Below are positions 33,541-41,196 of a stretch of DNA of 64,000 nucleotides, piece after piece. The stretch is from 34-65-8 sp963529855 (GTDB lineage Bacteria; Pseudomonadota; Alphaproteobacteria; Sphingomonadales; Sphingomonadaceae): assembly GCA_963529855.1 (NCBI GenBank), contig CAURZK010000001.1:124001-188000 (forward strand), given 5' to 3'. The position numbers and the translations under genes are program-made. How positions within the stretch are numbered: the stretch's first letter is position 1; each line of letters begins with the position of its first letter. Below the pieces are notes generated by a model that was given only the letters and a program-made list of their open reading frames with translations, had not been told where the DNA came from and did not search any database.

Positions 33541-34011
33541 TTACCAGCGATAATGCGAGAACGCGCGGTTGGCGTCGGCCATGCGGTGCGTATCTTCGCG
33601 CTTCTTGACCGCGTTGCCGCGGTTGTTGGCTGCGTCGAGCAGCTCGCCCGACAAACGCGCAGCCATCGTGGTTTCGGCCCGGCCACGCGCGGCGGTGATA
33701 AGCCAGCGAATGGCCAGCGCCTGCGCACGCTCGGGGCGAACCTCGACCGGAACCTGATACGTGGCACCGCCAACGCGGCGCGAACGCACCTCAACCTGCG
33801 GTTTCACGTTGTTCAACGCATCGTGGAACAGCTGGATCGGATCGGCCTTGGCCTTGTTCTCGACCGTGTCGAGCGCGCCATAGACGATACGCTCGGCGAT
33901 GGACTTCTTCCCGTCGAGCATGAGGTTGTTCATGAACTTCGACAGCACCTGATCACCGAACTTGGGATCGGGCAGGATTTCCCGCTTCTCGGGACGACGA
34001 CGACGTGACAT
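33541..34011 (-). CDS. rpsG: 30S ribosomal protein S7
   Basis: S7 nucleates assembly of the 30S head and contacts E-site tRNA. The 156 residues begin MSRRRRPEKREILPDPKFGD, include VEVRSRRVGGATYQVPVEVR and end MADANRAFSHYRW. The ATG at 34011 gives the family length; the frame is open upstream to 34089 but without homology. It starts 150 bases after rpsL. In E. coli S7 represses str-operon translation through the rpsL-rpsG spacer, and a spacer of similar role could be the 150 bases here. Confidence 0.97.
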   Translation of the reverse strand: MSRRRRPEKREILPDPKFGDQVLSKFMNNLMLDGKKSIAERIVYGALDTVENKAKADPIQLFHDALNNVKPQVEVRSRRVGGATYQVPVEVRPERAQALAIRWLITAARGRAETTMAARLSGELLDAANNRGNAVKKREDTHRMADANRAFSHYRW

Positions 34012-34161
34012 TTCGTTTAACTCCTTCGGAGTGCGACCAGACCATCCGGTCCGGCCTTGCGGCTCCGACCCGCTCCTCCGCCCGTCCACCCATCAGGATA
34101 CCCCGCAAGGGTAGCCGGGCGAAAGAGCGGTCCAGAGCCGGGCTTGCGCCGCGCCTGAACC

Positions 34162-34533
34162 TTACTTGGGCCGCTTGGCGCCGTACTTCGAACGGCTCTG
34201 CTTGCGGTCCTTCACACCCTGCGTATCGAGCACGCCGCGCAGGACGTGGTAACGCACGCCCGGCAAGTCGCGCACACGGCCGCCGCGGATCAGCACAACG
34301 CTGTGTTCCTGCAGGTTGTGGCCTTCGCCCGGGATGTAGCTGATGACTTCGCGCTGGTTGGTCAGGCGAACCTTGGCCACCTTGCGCAGAGCCGAGTTCG
34401 GCTTCTTCGGGGTCGTCGTGTAGACGCGGGTGCAGACGCCGCGCTTCTGCGGGTTCTGCTCCATCGCAGGGACCTTGCTCTTGGCCTTCTGCGGAACGCG
34501 GCCCTTGCGGACCAGCTGGTTGATCGTCGGCAT
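34162..34533 (-). CDS. rpsL: 30S ribosomal protein S12
   Basis: S12 sits at the decoding centre and is the main streptomycin target. The 123 residues show MPTINQLVRKGRVPQKAKSK, CTRVYTTTPKKPNSALRKVA (with the streptomycin-resistance lysine region) and YIPGEGHNLQEHSVVLIRGG followed by RVRDLPGVRYHVLRGVLDTQ. Sequence at the PKKPNSALRK position is the sensitive-type Lys. It is the first gene of the str operon; a 300-base region upstream carries a promoter candidate. Confidence 0.98.
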   Translation of the reverse strand: MPTINQLVRKGRVPQKAKSKVPAMEQNPQKRGVCTRVYTTTPKKPNSALRKVAKVRLTNQREVISYIPGEGHNLQEHSVVLIRGGRVRDLPGVRYHVLRGVLDTQGVKDRKQSRSKYGAKRPK

Positions 34534-34892
34534 TAAGACTTTCTCTCTTCACCGTGTGCCGGGCCCAGGCGGGCCAAGCCATGAATGGCGCCACAAATAG
34601 CCGGGAGGAAAAAGTTTCGCAGTCCGCGCGCGCCGCATGCGGGCCACAGGGGGCACCGCTGGCGGTAAGTCGCACGAGCCTGAAACTCTCCACCCGCGCC
34701 GCAAAGGCACCGGGTTACTTTGACGGCCGCCCCGAGCTTGCACTCAATAGAAAAGAGCCACGACGCAACAGCGACTGGCCCCCGGGACATGTCCGGCAAT
34801 GTTCAGCTCTATCTGACCGACGCGGATTGCCGCCGCCTTCGGATGAGCGCGCCCTAGTCGGATTCGACTGTTGGGTCAAGCCGCGGCGGCTC
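34534..34892 (-). promoter_or_regulatory. str-operon upstream region
   Basis: This 359-base gap between the SRAP gene and rpsL holds no credible gene. It contains a promoter candidate (34851-34879), which would give a 5' leader of more than 300 bases, plus an AAAAAG/CTTTTT region near 34613. Growth-rate control of the translation cluster would be expected to act here. No riboswitch class was recognised. Confidence 0.45.
34851..34879 (-). promoter_or_regulatory. candidate sigma-70 promoter of the str operon
   Basis: On the minus strand TTGACC (34879-34874), 17 bases, TAGGGC (34856-34851). The -35 is one mismatch from consensus; the -10 is weaker and GC-rich, as often seen in alphaproteobacteria. 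It overlaps the very end of the upstream SRAP gene boundary region. Confidence 0.4.
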
Positions 34893-35561
34893 CTACAGCA
34901 GCGTGCCCTGCCCGTCTGGATGGCCGCTGCCGCCCTTGCTGTCGCCCTGCCCCGGTTTCCATCCCGCCCACGGTTCCGCCGTGCGATCCAGAACGAGGTC
35001 ACCGGCCCATGGCTGGCACAGCGTGCGTGCCTCTTCAACTGTACCATTGGTCCACGCGGCATAATCTGCAGGCGCGACGATCACCGGCATGCGGGTATGG
35101 CATTGTGCCGCTGTATCGCATGCATCGGTCATGACCATCGCGAAACACCGCCCCCACTCGTCGCTGTCGCGCCATATGCCTGCAGCAGCGAATAACGGTT
35201 CATTCGGCACCGAGAGCCAGGTGCGCGTCTTGCGGCCCGCCGCCCCTTCAGCCTCGGCCCAGGCGGTGAGCGGGATGAGGCAGCGCCGCTCGGCAAAGCT
35301 ATAGCGCCAGAAGAACTCGTCGAGCTTGTCTGTGCGGGCGTTGTTGACCGGCCTGGGCTTCAACGGCTTACCGGTCGCCTTTGAAGTCATCGGCAGCGGA
35401 AACCCCCAAGTCATCCGCGCCAGCACCCCATCGGCCACCACGAGCCCGGGATACCCCGGGTATACTTCGTCGGCGAGATTAACCCCGCCAAGCTGGTCGA
35501 CCGCATCGAACCACTTGGCGACCTCGGCACGAGGCCTTGTCAGACGGTAGAGGTTGCACAT
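34893..35561 (-). CDS. SOS response-associated peptidase (SRAP/YedK/HMCES family)
   Basis: SRAP proteins cross-link to abasic sites in single-stranded DNA through the N-terminal amino group/thiol of Cys2. The 222 residues begin MCNLYRL, so Cys2 is exposed after Met removal. Also seen: the conserved Asn/Arg segment RPVNNARTDKLDEFFW, the CLIPLTAWAEAEG core and the catalytic His in QCHTRMPVIV. It acts in DNA-repair shielding. It is transcribed toward the str operon and may contribute readthrough. Length is normal for the bacterial form. Confidence 0.92.
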   Translation of the reverse strand: MCNLYRLTRPRAEVAKWFDAVDQLGGVNLADEVYPGYPGLVVADGVLARMTWGFPLPMTSKATGKPLKPRPVNNARTDKLDEFFWRYSFAERRCLIPLTAWAEAEGAAGRKTRTWLSVPNEPLFAAAGIWRDSDEWGRCFAMVMTDACDTAAQCHTRMPVIVAPADYAAWTNGTVEEARTLCQPWAGDLVLDRTAEPWAGWKPGQGDSKGGSGHPDGQGTLL

Positions 35562-35704
35562 GAGCCAGACTTTACACCGTCTCGAACCATTTCTCGATCA
35601 ATTCAGATCGGGAGCATGCAGATCGGCACTGCACGCGACCGCATCGACACATAGCCAGCAAGAGGCGACAGCGAATACCAGCGGACGGTTTTGAGAAAAG
35701 ACAT

Positions 35705-36730
35705 TTATATTTTTAAGATCCTTGGCTGGCAATTGGATAGAACAACAGGCAGTTCAAACAACCATCGCCCGCCACATCGACTCAAAATATTGAATATAAG
35801 CAGACATAAAAATAAAACCGCTAATATGCCAAATAAAGGATACAGCATCATCCACTGTCCGCCCTCAAAGTCTGCATCAGCCAATAGAACATTAGCGGCC
35901 AGGATCAGTATGCTATGCATTACGTAGATCGGTAAGGTATTACGCCCAATATACTCCAGAAATAAGATTCTGCCGCTCAAAAACTTCGATAATGCCAAAA
36001 CTATTAGAATCCCAACGACCGTTGCAGGCAACCATACACCCGGAAAATCGTTGTCCATCATGATAGGCACCAGACAAAAGGCGTAGGCCATTACCGCGCA
36101 GCATGTTATCCTCGGCGTCATTTGATTGACGATATCGAGTACCAGTTTGGGTGCGTATACGCCGATGAGGAAATAAGGAAAAGTTCTCAGCATTTGAGAC
36201 AATACATTTTGCTCAATTTGCTCTGAAAACACGGAAGCGACAAGTGCCGATGCGAGCAGCGCGCCTTGAGAATTTCTGCAGGTATATGCGATCCAGAAAA
36301 AGATGATCAAGCCATAGATAAACCATAGCTGGGTTCTGGGATAAAACAATTCTGCCAATATACGATGGGAGAAGTCTACAATCGAATCTAAGGATAGCTC
36401 TCTGAACAACACCCACAGTGCCAAAACGGCAATAAACGCCCAAACCAAATACAAGTAATATAGTTTTAAAAATCTTTTTTCGAATACCTCCCAAAATTCC
36501 TTAGAAATAGCCGTAGAAGCTAAAAACCCTGATATTAGAAAGAAGGTAGGCATCCTGGCGGGGCGTGCTATACTGGTAAGATAATCCCAAAATCGTTTCG
36601 CAAGTTCTGGAACCTGTAAATTCGAAAAATGCATCTCATCGAAATGCATTGACACTACCAATATAATGCAAACGCCACGCGCTGCATCAACCCAGTCGTG
36701 TCGCTTGGTGATCAATTGAGTTTCAGACAT
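35705..36730 (-). CDS. acyltransferase-3 (OafA/NodX-type) membrane protein, AT-rich
   Basis: The 341-residue protein has about ten hydrophobic helices and begins with the acyltransferase-3 signature RHDWVDAARGVCIILVVSM (residues 11-29), followed by RPARMPTFFLISGFLAS. These enzymes move acetyl or other acyl groups from cytoplasmic acyl-CoA to sugars on the periplasmic side. Base composition is visibly AT-richer than its neighbours (many TTT/ATA/AAT codons), unlike the GC-rich ribosomal genes next to it, which suggests acquisition by transfer. It lies 30 bases after the SGNH lipoprotein gene on the same strand. Confidence 0.85.
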   Translation of the reverse strand: MSETQLITKRHDWVDAARGVCIILVVSMHFDEMHFSNLQVPELAKRFWDYLTSIARPARMPTFFLISGFLASTAISKEFWEVFEKRFLKLYYLYLVWAFIAVLALWVLFRELSLDSIVDFSHRILAELFYPRTQLWFIYGLIIFFWIAYTCRNSQGALLASALVASVFSEQIEQNVLSQMLRTFPYFLIGVYAPKLVLDIVNQMTPRITCCAVMAYAFCLVPIMMDNDFPGVWLPATVVGILIVLALSKFLSGRILFLEYIGRNTLPIYVMHSILILAANVLLADADFEGGQWMMLYPLFGILAVLFLCLLIFNILSRCGGRWLFELPVVLSNCQPRILKI

Positions 36731-36760
36731 CCGGCCCCTGCGATTAGACCTGTCAACTTG

Positions 36761-37522
36761 TTATCTCACGTCTGCCGCCAAACCGTCCATGATGGGTTTA
36801 TAAATTGCAAACAATTTCTTTTGACCACTTTCCGGCTCACGGTTTGAACCTGTGGTAGGGTGCACACCGTCAGAATATAAATCTAAGTTATTGGGCGCGT
36901 CGTCCGGACCCATTTCCGGATGTCCAGCGAAATCGACAACGCCATCGACCCAATTTACGAGCTTGATGGCGGCTGAATACTCTTTCCGCATTTGATTATA
37001 ACGGAGATCGCTGGGCCTGCCGGTTTGCCGCGGGAGCAGATTGCATATAACAACTTTCGCTCCGCTAGACCGAATTTCGTCGACGTACTTTTTGAGTTCA
37101 TCCATGAAAGCGTCGACGTTGCTATAAGATTCCAAATCATTTGCGCCGATGTAGATCGACACCAAGTCCGGCCTGGACGCAAGCACTTCAGGCAAACGCT
37201 GCTGCAGCTTGGTAATTCCCGCACCACCGGTCGCCATGGGCTGATAAACAATGTCGTTTCTCGAGGCAGCGTACATACCGGTGTGGCTCCCACCCCATGA
37301 GATAGCGGAACTGCTACCTTCGGTGATCACCACAATAGATCCGTCACCCCGTGTTGCAGGTGTGGCTGAAGGGGTAGGCGAAGGGGCAGGCGAAGGTGGG
37401 GGTAAAGGCAATGACACAGGCTGCGGGACAACTGGTGATGCCCCAGTGGGAGAAGCGACAGATTCACCGCCGCAGCCGCCTAATGTCAGCGCGAAAGCCA
37501 AGATTATGATGGCATCCCTCAT
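36761..37522 (-). CDS. SGNH/GDSL esterase-type lipoprotein with Pro-rich linker
   Basis: The 253 residues begin with a lipoprotein signal (IIILAFALTLGGC, lipobox LGGC near Cys17). A Pro/Ser/Thr-rich linker (about residues 25-60, PPPSPAPSPTPSATP) leads to an SGNH fold: block I ITEGSSSAISWGG (GSS, where most families have GDS), block III GANDL (Gly and Asn of the oxyanion hole), block V DGVHPT (Asp-His pair). It likely hydrolyses ester groups on a polysaccharide or carbohydrate in the periplasm. It is the first gene of the pair with the acyltransferase and shares its AT-rich character. Confidence 0.85.
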   Translation of the reverse strand: MRDAIIILAFALTLGGCGGESVASPTGASPVVPQPVSLPLPPPSPAPSPTPSATPATRGDGSIVVITEGSSSAISWGGSHTGMYAASRNDIVYQPMATGGAGITKLQQRLPEVLASRPDLVSIYIGANDLESYSNVDAFMDELKKYVDEIRSSGAKVVICNLLPRQTGRPSDLRYNQMRKEYSAAIKLVNWVDGVVDFAGHPEMGPDDAPNNLDLYSDGVHPTTGSNREPESGQKKLFAIYKPIMDGLAADVR

Positions 37523-37836
37523 GCTGCCTCATTAACGCACTTTAGTTAAAATTCGCTTCCGTCTGCGGCTTAATATACGAGACTTAAATGATTCGGGCCG
37601 GCTGGCGTCAATTGGTTTTTAATCGAGCGCGCTTCGCACGGCCCGGAAGCGAAGGATAACTTTCGCCGGTAGCCTATCGCCTCGGGCTGGTACGCCGAAT
37701 TAAGTCTTCGTAAAGTGGGCGCCGGTTAGCGGCGCGCAGAATTTGCGGTCCTCGTTTCGCATGGCTGCATGGCGCCGCTGCGCGTGGCCAGCCTTATCGC
37801 CACTGTTCGTTCGTGGCTGGTTATTGGAGAATGTAC
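37523..37836 (+). other. divergent intergenic region before SGNH gene and copC
   Basis: This 314-base divergent gap holds no credible gene. It contains a promoter candidate for the SGNH/acyltransferase pair (next entry). On the plus strand no clear -35/-10 pair for copC was recognised; a GCGCC/GGCGC partial palindrome lies near 37720-37738. Its left part is AT-richer than the right, marking the edge of the AT-rich block. Confidence 0.4.
37583..37611 (-). promoter_or_regulatory. candidate promoter for the SGNH-acyltransferase pair
   Basis: On the minus strand TTGACG (37611-37606), 17 bases, TTTAAG (37588-37583), 60 bases before the lipoprotein start. A TATATT hexamer 10 bases further on is an alternative -10 but without a well-spaced -35. 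Confidence 0.3.
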
Positions 37837-38214
37837 GTGATCAAGTTTCTCCGGCCCCTGACCGCTCTGGCAGCGGGCTTGGCTTTGGCGCTGCCATCAG
37901 TCGCGCTGGCTCATCCCAAGATGGTCGCGGCGACCCCGGCAGCGGGGGCGCCGGCGAAATCGGCGCAGCGGATCGTTTTGACCTTCAGCGAAAAGGTTAC
38001 CCCGCGTGTATCGGGCGCCACGCTGGTCCTGGTGGGATCGGGCGGCACCGAAACGCGGGTCGCCGGGCTGGAATCAAGGATCGGCGAAGACGGCAAGTCA
38101 TTGGTTCTGGTGCCAGCGCGCAAGCTTCGCCCGGGTGCATACCGTGTCGACTGGCATGTCGTCGGCGCCGACACTCACCGGATTACGGGCAAACACACCT
38201 TCCGCATCGGCTGA
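37837..38214 (+). CDS. copC: CopC-family periplasmic copper-binding protein
   Basis: CopC is a small periplasmic copper carrier. The 125 residues start with a signal peptide ending ALA, so the mature protein would begin with His (HPKMVAATPAAGA), the N-terminal Cu(II) ligand of CopC. The mature beta-barrel shows RIVLTFSEKVTPRVSGATLV and the C-terminal metal-binding strand WHVVGADTHRITGKHTFRI with Asp and His ligands. The GTG at 37837 is preferred since GGAGA lies 6 bases upstream; ATG 37831 or GTG 37813 would place the ribosome site too close or not at all. copD follows one base later. Confidence 0.85.
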   Translation: MIKFLRPLTALAAGLALALPSVALAHPKMVAATPAAGAPAKSAQRIVLTFSEKVTPRVSGATLVLVGSGGTETRVAGLESRIGEDGKSLVLVPARKLRPGAYRVDWHVVGADTHRITGKHTFRIG

Positions 38215-38215
38215 C

Positions 38216-39091
38216 ATGGCGTACTGGCTATCGGGTGAAAGCGCCGCGATCGGCCTGCGTTTCCTCCTTTATACAGACCTGCTGCTGTTGGCCGGCGTGC
38301 TGATCTGCCAGCACCGCACAGCACCCGCGGGCGTTCAGCGCGGAGTCTTGATCCTGCTGACGGCGTTGGGCGCCGCGCTGACGCTCGTTCATGCATGCGC
38401 GATGGCACTGGCGATGGTCGGCGGGGATGGCGCGATGCTGGACCGCGATCTGGTGGGTTTCATCGTGGTCGAGACGCCCGCAGGCCGGTCCGCACTGGCG
38501 CGCCTGGCTCTCTTGGCCGGGCTTATTGCCGCGCTGCTCGCCCTGCCAGGCCGCCGCTGGGTACATGCTGCCCTTGCCACGGCAGCGCTCGCCACATTGG
38601 CTTGGGGCGGCCACGCAGGCGCCACCGAAGGGTGGCCGGGTACACTGCACCGGCTGGCCGACGTGGTCCATCTGGCAGCGGCCGCAATCTGGTTGGGCAC
38701 GCTGGCGCTGCTGATCGCTGCGCTTTCCAAGCCATTGCCGGGCTGCGAAGCGCTGGTCGACGCGCTGCGGCGCTTCGCCGTGACCGGGACGATAATTGTG
38801 GGCGCACTGGTAGTCAGTGGCATGGCCAACCTTGTCGCGATTGTCGGCTGGAACGGCCTCGCTGCATTGCCGGCCATTCAGTACGGCAAGGTGCTGTTGC
38901 TGAAGCTGGCTTTGTTTGCCGCCATGCTGTGCTTCGCGGCCATAAACCGCTGGCGCCTCACGCCGCGACTGGAACGCGCCGGTTCGTCTGCGGCAGGAGC
39001 GGTTCGAGCAAGCGTGATCGTCGAATCGCTAATCGGGGTCGGGATCATTCTCGCGGTGGCCCTGCTGGGCACGCTCTCGCCTACAGCATAA
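38216..39091 (+). CDS. copD: CopD-family copper-transport membrane protein
   Basis: The 291-residue protein has about eight membrane helices and matches the CopD superfamily: LRFLLYTDLLLLAGVLI near the start, ATLAWGGHAGATEGWPGTLH and RLADVVHLAAAAIWLGTLAL in the middle (with His residues likely to bind copper), and KVLLLKLALFAAMLCFAAIN then RWRLTPRLE near the end. It is thought to move copper across the inner membrane with CopC. The ATG at 38216 is one base after the copC stop; the pair is one transcription unit. Confidence 0.88.
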   Translation: MAYWLSGESAAIGLRFLLYTDLLLLAGVLICQHRTAPAGVQRGVLILLTALGAALTLVHACAMALAMVGGDGAMLDRDLVGFIVVETPAGRSALARLALLAGLIAALLALPGRRWVHAALATAALATLAWGGHAGATEGWPGTLHRLADVVHLAAAAIWLGTLALLIAALSKPLPGCEALVDALRRFAVTGTIIVGALVVSGMANLVAIVGWNGLAALPAIQYGKVLLLKLALFAAMLCFAAINRWRLTPRLERAGSSAAGAVRASVIVESLIGVGIILAVALLGTLSPTA

Positions 39092-39111
39092 ATCGGGCCG
39101 CCCAGTGGGGT

Positions 39112-39163
39112 TTGACAGTTCGCCAACGTAGAGCTGCCCCTCGCACTCGCGCTAAGTGCGGGA
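39112..39163 (+). other. promoter -35 and hairpin in the copD-GNAT gap
   Basis: A TTGACA hexamer is at 39112-39117 and a hairpin CTCGCACT...AGTGCGGGAG at about 39139-39163. No convincing -10 hexamer was found at the right spacing. The hairpin could be a weak terminator for copCD (tail TTGTGTT) or a leader element for the acetyltransferase gene. Confidence 0.3.
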
Positions 39164-39208
39164 GTTGTGTTAAAGCCCTTCCGGTAGCCTTGGGATAAAG
39201 GGCCGCGC

Positions 39209-39874
39209 GTGGCGAGCGATACGGAACCGAAAGACTTCATCTTCCGCTTTGGGACGGGTCCATGTGGCCCGCACGCCATCCACACGCGCCTGGAAAACGG
39301 ACTGCCGATCTGTATCCGCACGATCGAGGCGAGCGACGAGGCGCGGATGCGCGCCGGGATCGCGCGGATGAGCCCGCGTTCGCGTTACTTGCGGTTCTTT
39401 TCCGGGGCTGCTGCCCCACCGGACTGGGTGATAGAGCGCCTGATCGAGCCGGACGGTCACCTGCACCTGGCGTGGGGCGCGATCGATACAGCCGCCCCGG
39501 GCCAGCCCGCGATCGGAGCGGTCCATGCCATCCGCCCGCGCGAAGGTGACGCTTCGGCCGAATTTTCCGTCGCGGTAATCGACGACTACCACGGATTGGG
39601 CCTGGGAAAACTGCTTGCCGCGACGATCCTGATCGACGCGCAGGCGGAGGGATTAACCGAATTCCGCGCCCATACGCTGGCCGAAAACCGCCGGGCGATC
39701 GATTTCGTCAAGAACCTGGGCGCGCGTCTGGTGAGCCACGACGGGGGGACTTACGAGTATGCGTTTGCGGTGGCGGACGCGCTGGCACGGCTGCGCGCCG
39801 GATGCGACCCGCCCGGCATAGCTGCTGTGTTCAACGCTCTTGATCCGCCTGCAGAAACGCAACCAGTGCCTTGA
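39209..39874 (+). CDS. GNAT-family N-acetyltransferase
   Basis: The 221 residues show the GNAT pattern: GLPICIRTIEASDEARMRAG at the N-terminal strand-helix, FSVAVIDDYHGLGLGKLLAA (motif A, the acetyl-CoA pyrophosphate loop) and LAENRRAIDFVKNLGARLVS (motif B). The substrate cannot be told. The start is GTG at 39209. Its 3' end overlaps the convergent LysR gene by 44 bases (39831-39874), so antisense interference between the two mRNAs is possible. Confidence 0.82.
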   Translation: MASDTEPKDFIFRFGTGPCGPHAIHTRLENGLPICIRTIEASDEARMRAGIARMSPRSRYLRFFSGAAAPPDWVIERLIEPDGHLHLAWGAIDTAAPGQPAIGAVHAIRPREGDASAEFSVAVIDDYHGLGLGKLLAATILIDAQAEGLTEFRAHTLAENRRAIDFVKNLGARLVSHDGGTYEYAFAVADALARLRAGCDPPGIAAVFNALDPPAETQPVP

Positions 39875-40631
39875 CCTTTTTCTGACGCCACTGCGGCAAC
39901 GGGGCGACAAGCCAGTAGGCGCGGCGACCCTCGGTCGGCCCTTCGAGCACGGTGAGTTTGCCGCTGGTCACGGCTTCCTCCACCAGCAGCCACGGCAAAA
40001 TCGCGCGGCCCAGCCCCGCAACTGCGCTCGACAGGGCCTGACCGGCGTTTCCAACCTCGATGTGAGCTTCGGACCCATCCGGCAGCGGGGCACCGGGCCA
40101 GGCGATCCATTCGTCAGGCGCGCCTTCCGCCGCGACTACTACGCGGCGCGCCGGGGCCAGTTCGACCCCTTCCAGATCGCCCGGGCCGTCGACCAGTCGC
40201 ACCGCAAGATCGAGGTTCGCCTCGGTAAAGTCGGCGTTTTCATTTTCGATCAGCCGATAGCGCACCTGTGCGTTGTCGGCGCGAAAGGCAGCAAGACGCG
40301 GGGCGAGCCACTGGGCATAAAATTCACGCGGAGCAGCGATGGTGTAGCGATCGCTGGCCTGCCCGGCCTGCATCGCCTGAACCGATTCTTCGAACTTCAG
40401 GAAGCCTTCGCGCAACGGTTCGAGCCCCGCAGCGCCTTCTTCGGTCAGTTCCAGCCCTTTGCTGGTCCGGCGGAACAACACGGTGCCCAGGTGATCCTCG
40501 AGAGCGCGAATCTGCTGACCGACAGCCGCGGGCGTTACCGCGAGTTCGTCGGCCGCGCGGGTGAACGACAAGTGCCGAGCAGCAGCGTCGTAGACGCGCA
40601 GGGCATTCAAGGGGAGATGGGTCCGCTTCAT
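39831..40631 (-). CDS. LysR-family transcriptional regulator (GcvA-like)
   Basis: The 266-residue protein has an N-terminal winged helix (LNALRVYDAAARHLSFTRAA, DELAVTPAAVGQQIRALEDH) that matches GcvA-type LysR regulators, and a co-inducer domain of about 170 residues (YRLIENENADFTEANLDLAV, GGAGLGRAI-type loop GLGRAILPWLLVEE). It is somewhat short. Its target is not evident; the closest neighbour on the same strand is apaG, upstream of it. The 3' end overlaps the GNAT gene on the opposite strand. Confidence 0.88.
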   Translation of the reverse strand: MKRTHLPLNALRVYDAAARHLSFTRAADELAVTPAAVGQQIRALEDHLGTVLFRRTSKGLELTEEGAAGLEPLREGFLKFEESVQAMQAGQASDRYTIAAPREFYAQWLAPRLAAFRADNAQVRYRLIENENADFTEANLDLAVRLVDGPGDLEGVELAPARRVVVAAEGAPDEWIAWPGAPLPDGSEAHIEVGNAGQALSSAVAGLGRAILPWLLVEEAVTSGKLTVLEGPTEGRRAYWLVAPLPQWRQKKVKALVAFLQADQER

Positions 40632-40665
40632 CGCGCGTGCGCTTTAGAGTGAGCCGATTAACAAC

Positions 40666-41064
40666 TCAATCCGCCGTCGCGGGTGCGGCAAGCGGGAAGA
40701 ACGGGATCCGAACCTCCAGCAGCGACCCGTCGGCGCGCTGGAAGGTGTAGAACCCTTCCATGGTGCCGTGCGGCGTCGTGAGCGGACATCCGGAAACGTA
40801 GTCGTGGCTTTTGCCCGGATCGAGTACGGGCTGTTCGCCCACCACCCCTTCTCCATCGACCAGGTTAACCATCCCGCGCCCGTCGGTAATCCGCCAGTGC
40901 CGGGTCATCAGTTGCACCCGTTCGGTCCCGCCGTTCTCGATCCGGATGTGGTAAACCCAGAACCACTTCCCGGCTTCGGGCTGCGACTGTTCAGGCAGAA
41001 AATTGACGGCGACGCGCACTGTAATGCCGTCGGTGGTAGCAGCGTGGGGAAACAGAGCCTTCAT
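40666..41064 (-). CDS. apaG: ApaG-domain protein
   Basis: The 132-residue protein is the ApaG/DUF525 immunoglobulin-like fold, with FLPEQSQPEAGKWFWVYHIR, TRHWRITDGRGMVNLVDGEG, the GEGVVGEQPVLDPGKSHDYV glycine-rich loop and the C-terminal FYTFQRADGSLLEVRIPFF. E. coli ApaG has a role in divalent cation handling, but the biochemical function is unclear. It is 132 bases downstream of metZ on the same strand, an arrangement seen in alphaproteobacteria. Length is family-typical. Confidence 0.92.
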   Translation of the reverse strand: MKALFPHAATTDGITVRVAVNFLPEQSQPEAGKWFWVYHIRIENGGTERVQLMTRHWRITDGRGMVNLVDGEGVVGEQPVLDPGKSHDYVSGCPLTTPHGTMEGFYTFQRADGSLLEVRIPFFPLAAPATAD

Positions 41065-41196
41065 CGTTTCTGCAAGATAGGCAGGCCGGGCGCGTAGAGC
41101 AATCGGGCCTGGCCCCCTATCCCCGTATCGGCCAGGTTTGCCTCAGGAAGTGATGCAACTCGTCTGGGCGGCAGGCGACGCAGGTGAAGCCGGACT

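Noticed and set aside
31286..33553. Long plus-strand open frame over fusA
   Set aside because: It is antisense to the clearly conserved EF-G gene and composed of the low-complexity Arg/Asp/His-rich sequence typical of such shadows.
34534..34892. Additional r-protein gene upstream of rpsL
   Set aside because: No frame in this gap has a start with a ribosome-binding site and family-like sequence.
35560..35694. Short plus-strand ORF of 44 codons opening inside the SRAP start codon region
   Set aside because: No clear ribosome-binding site, no domain, and composition resembles random sequence.
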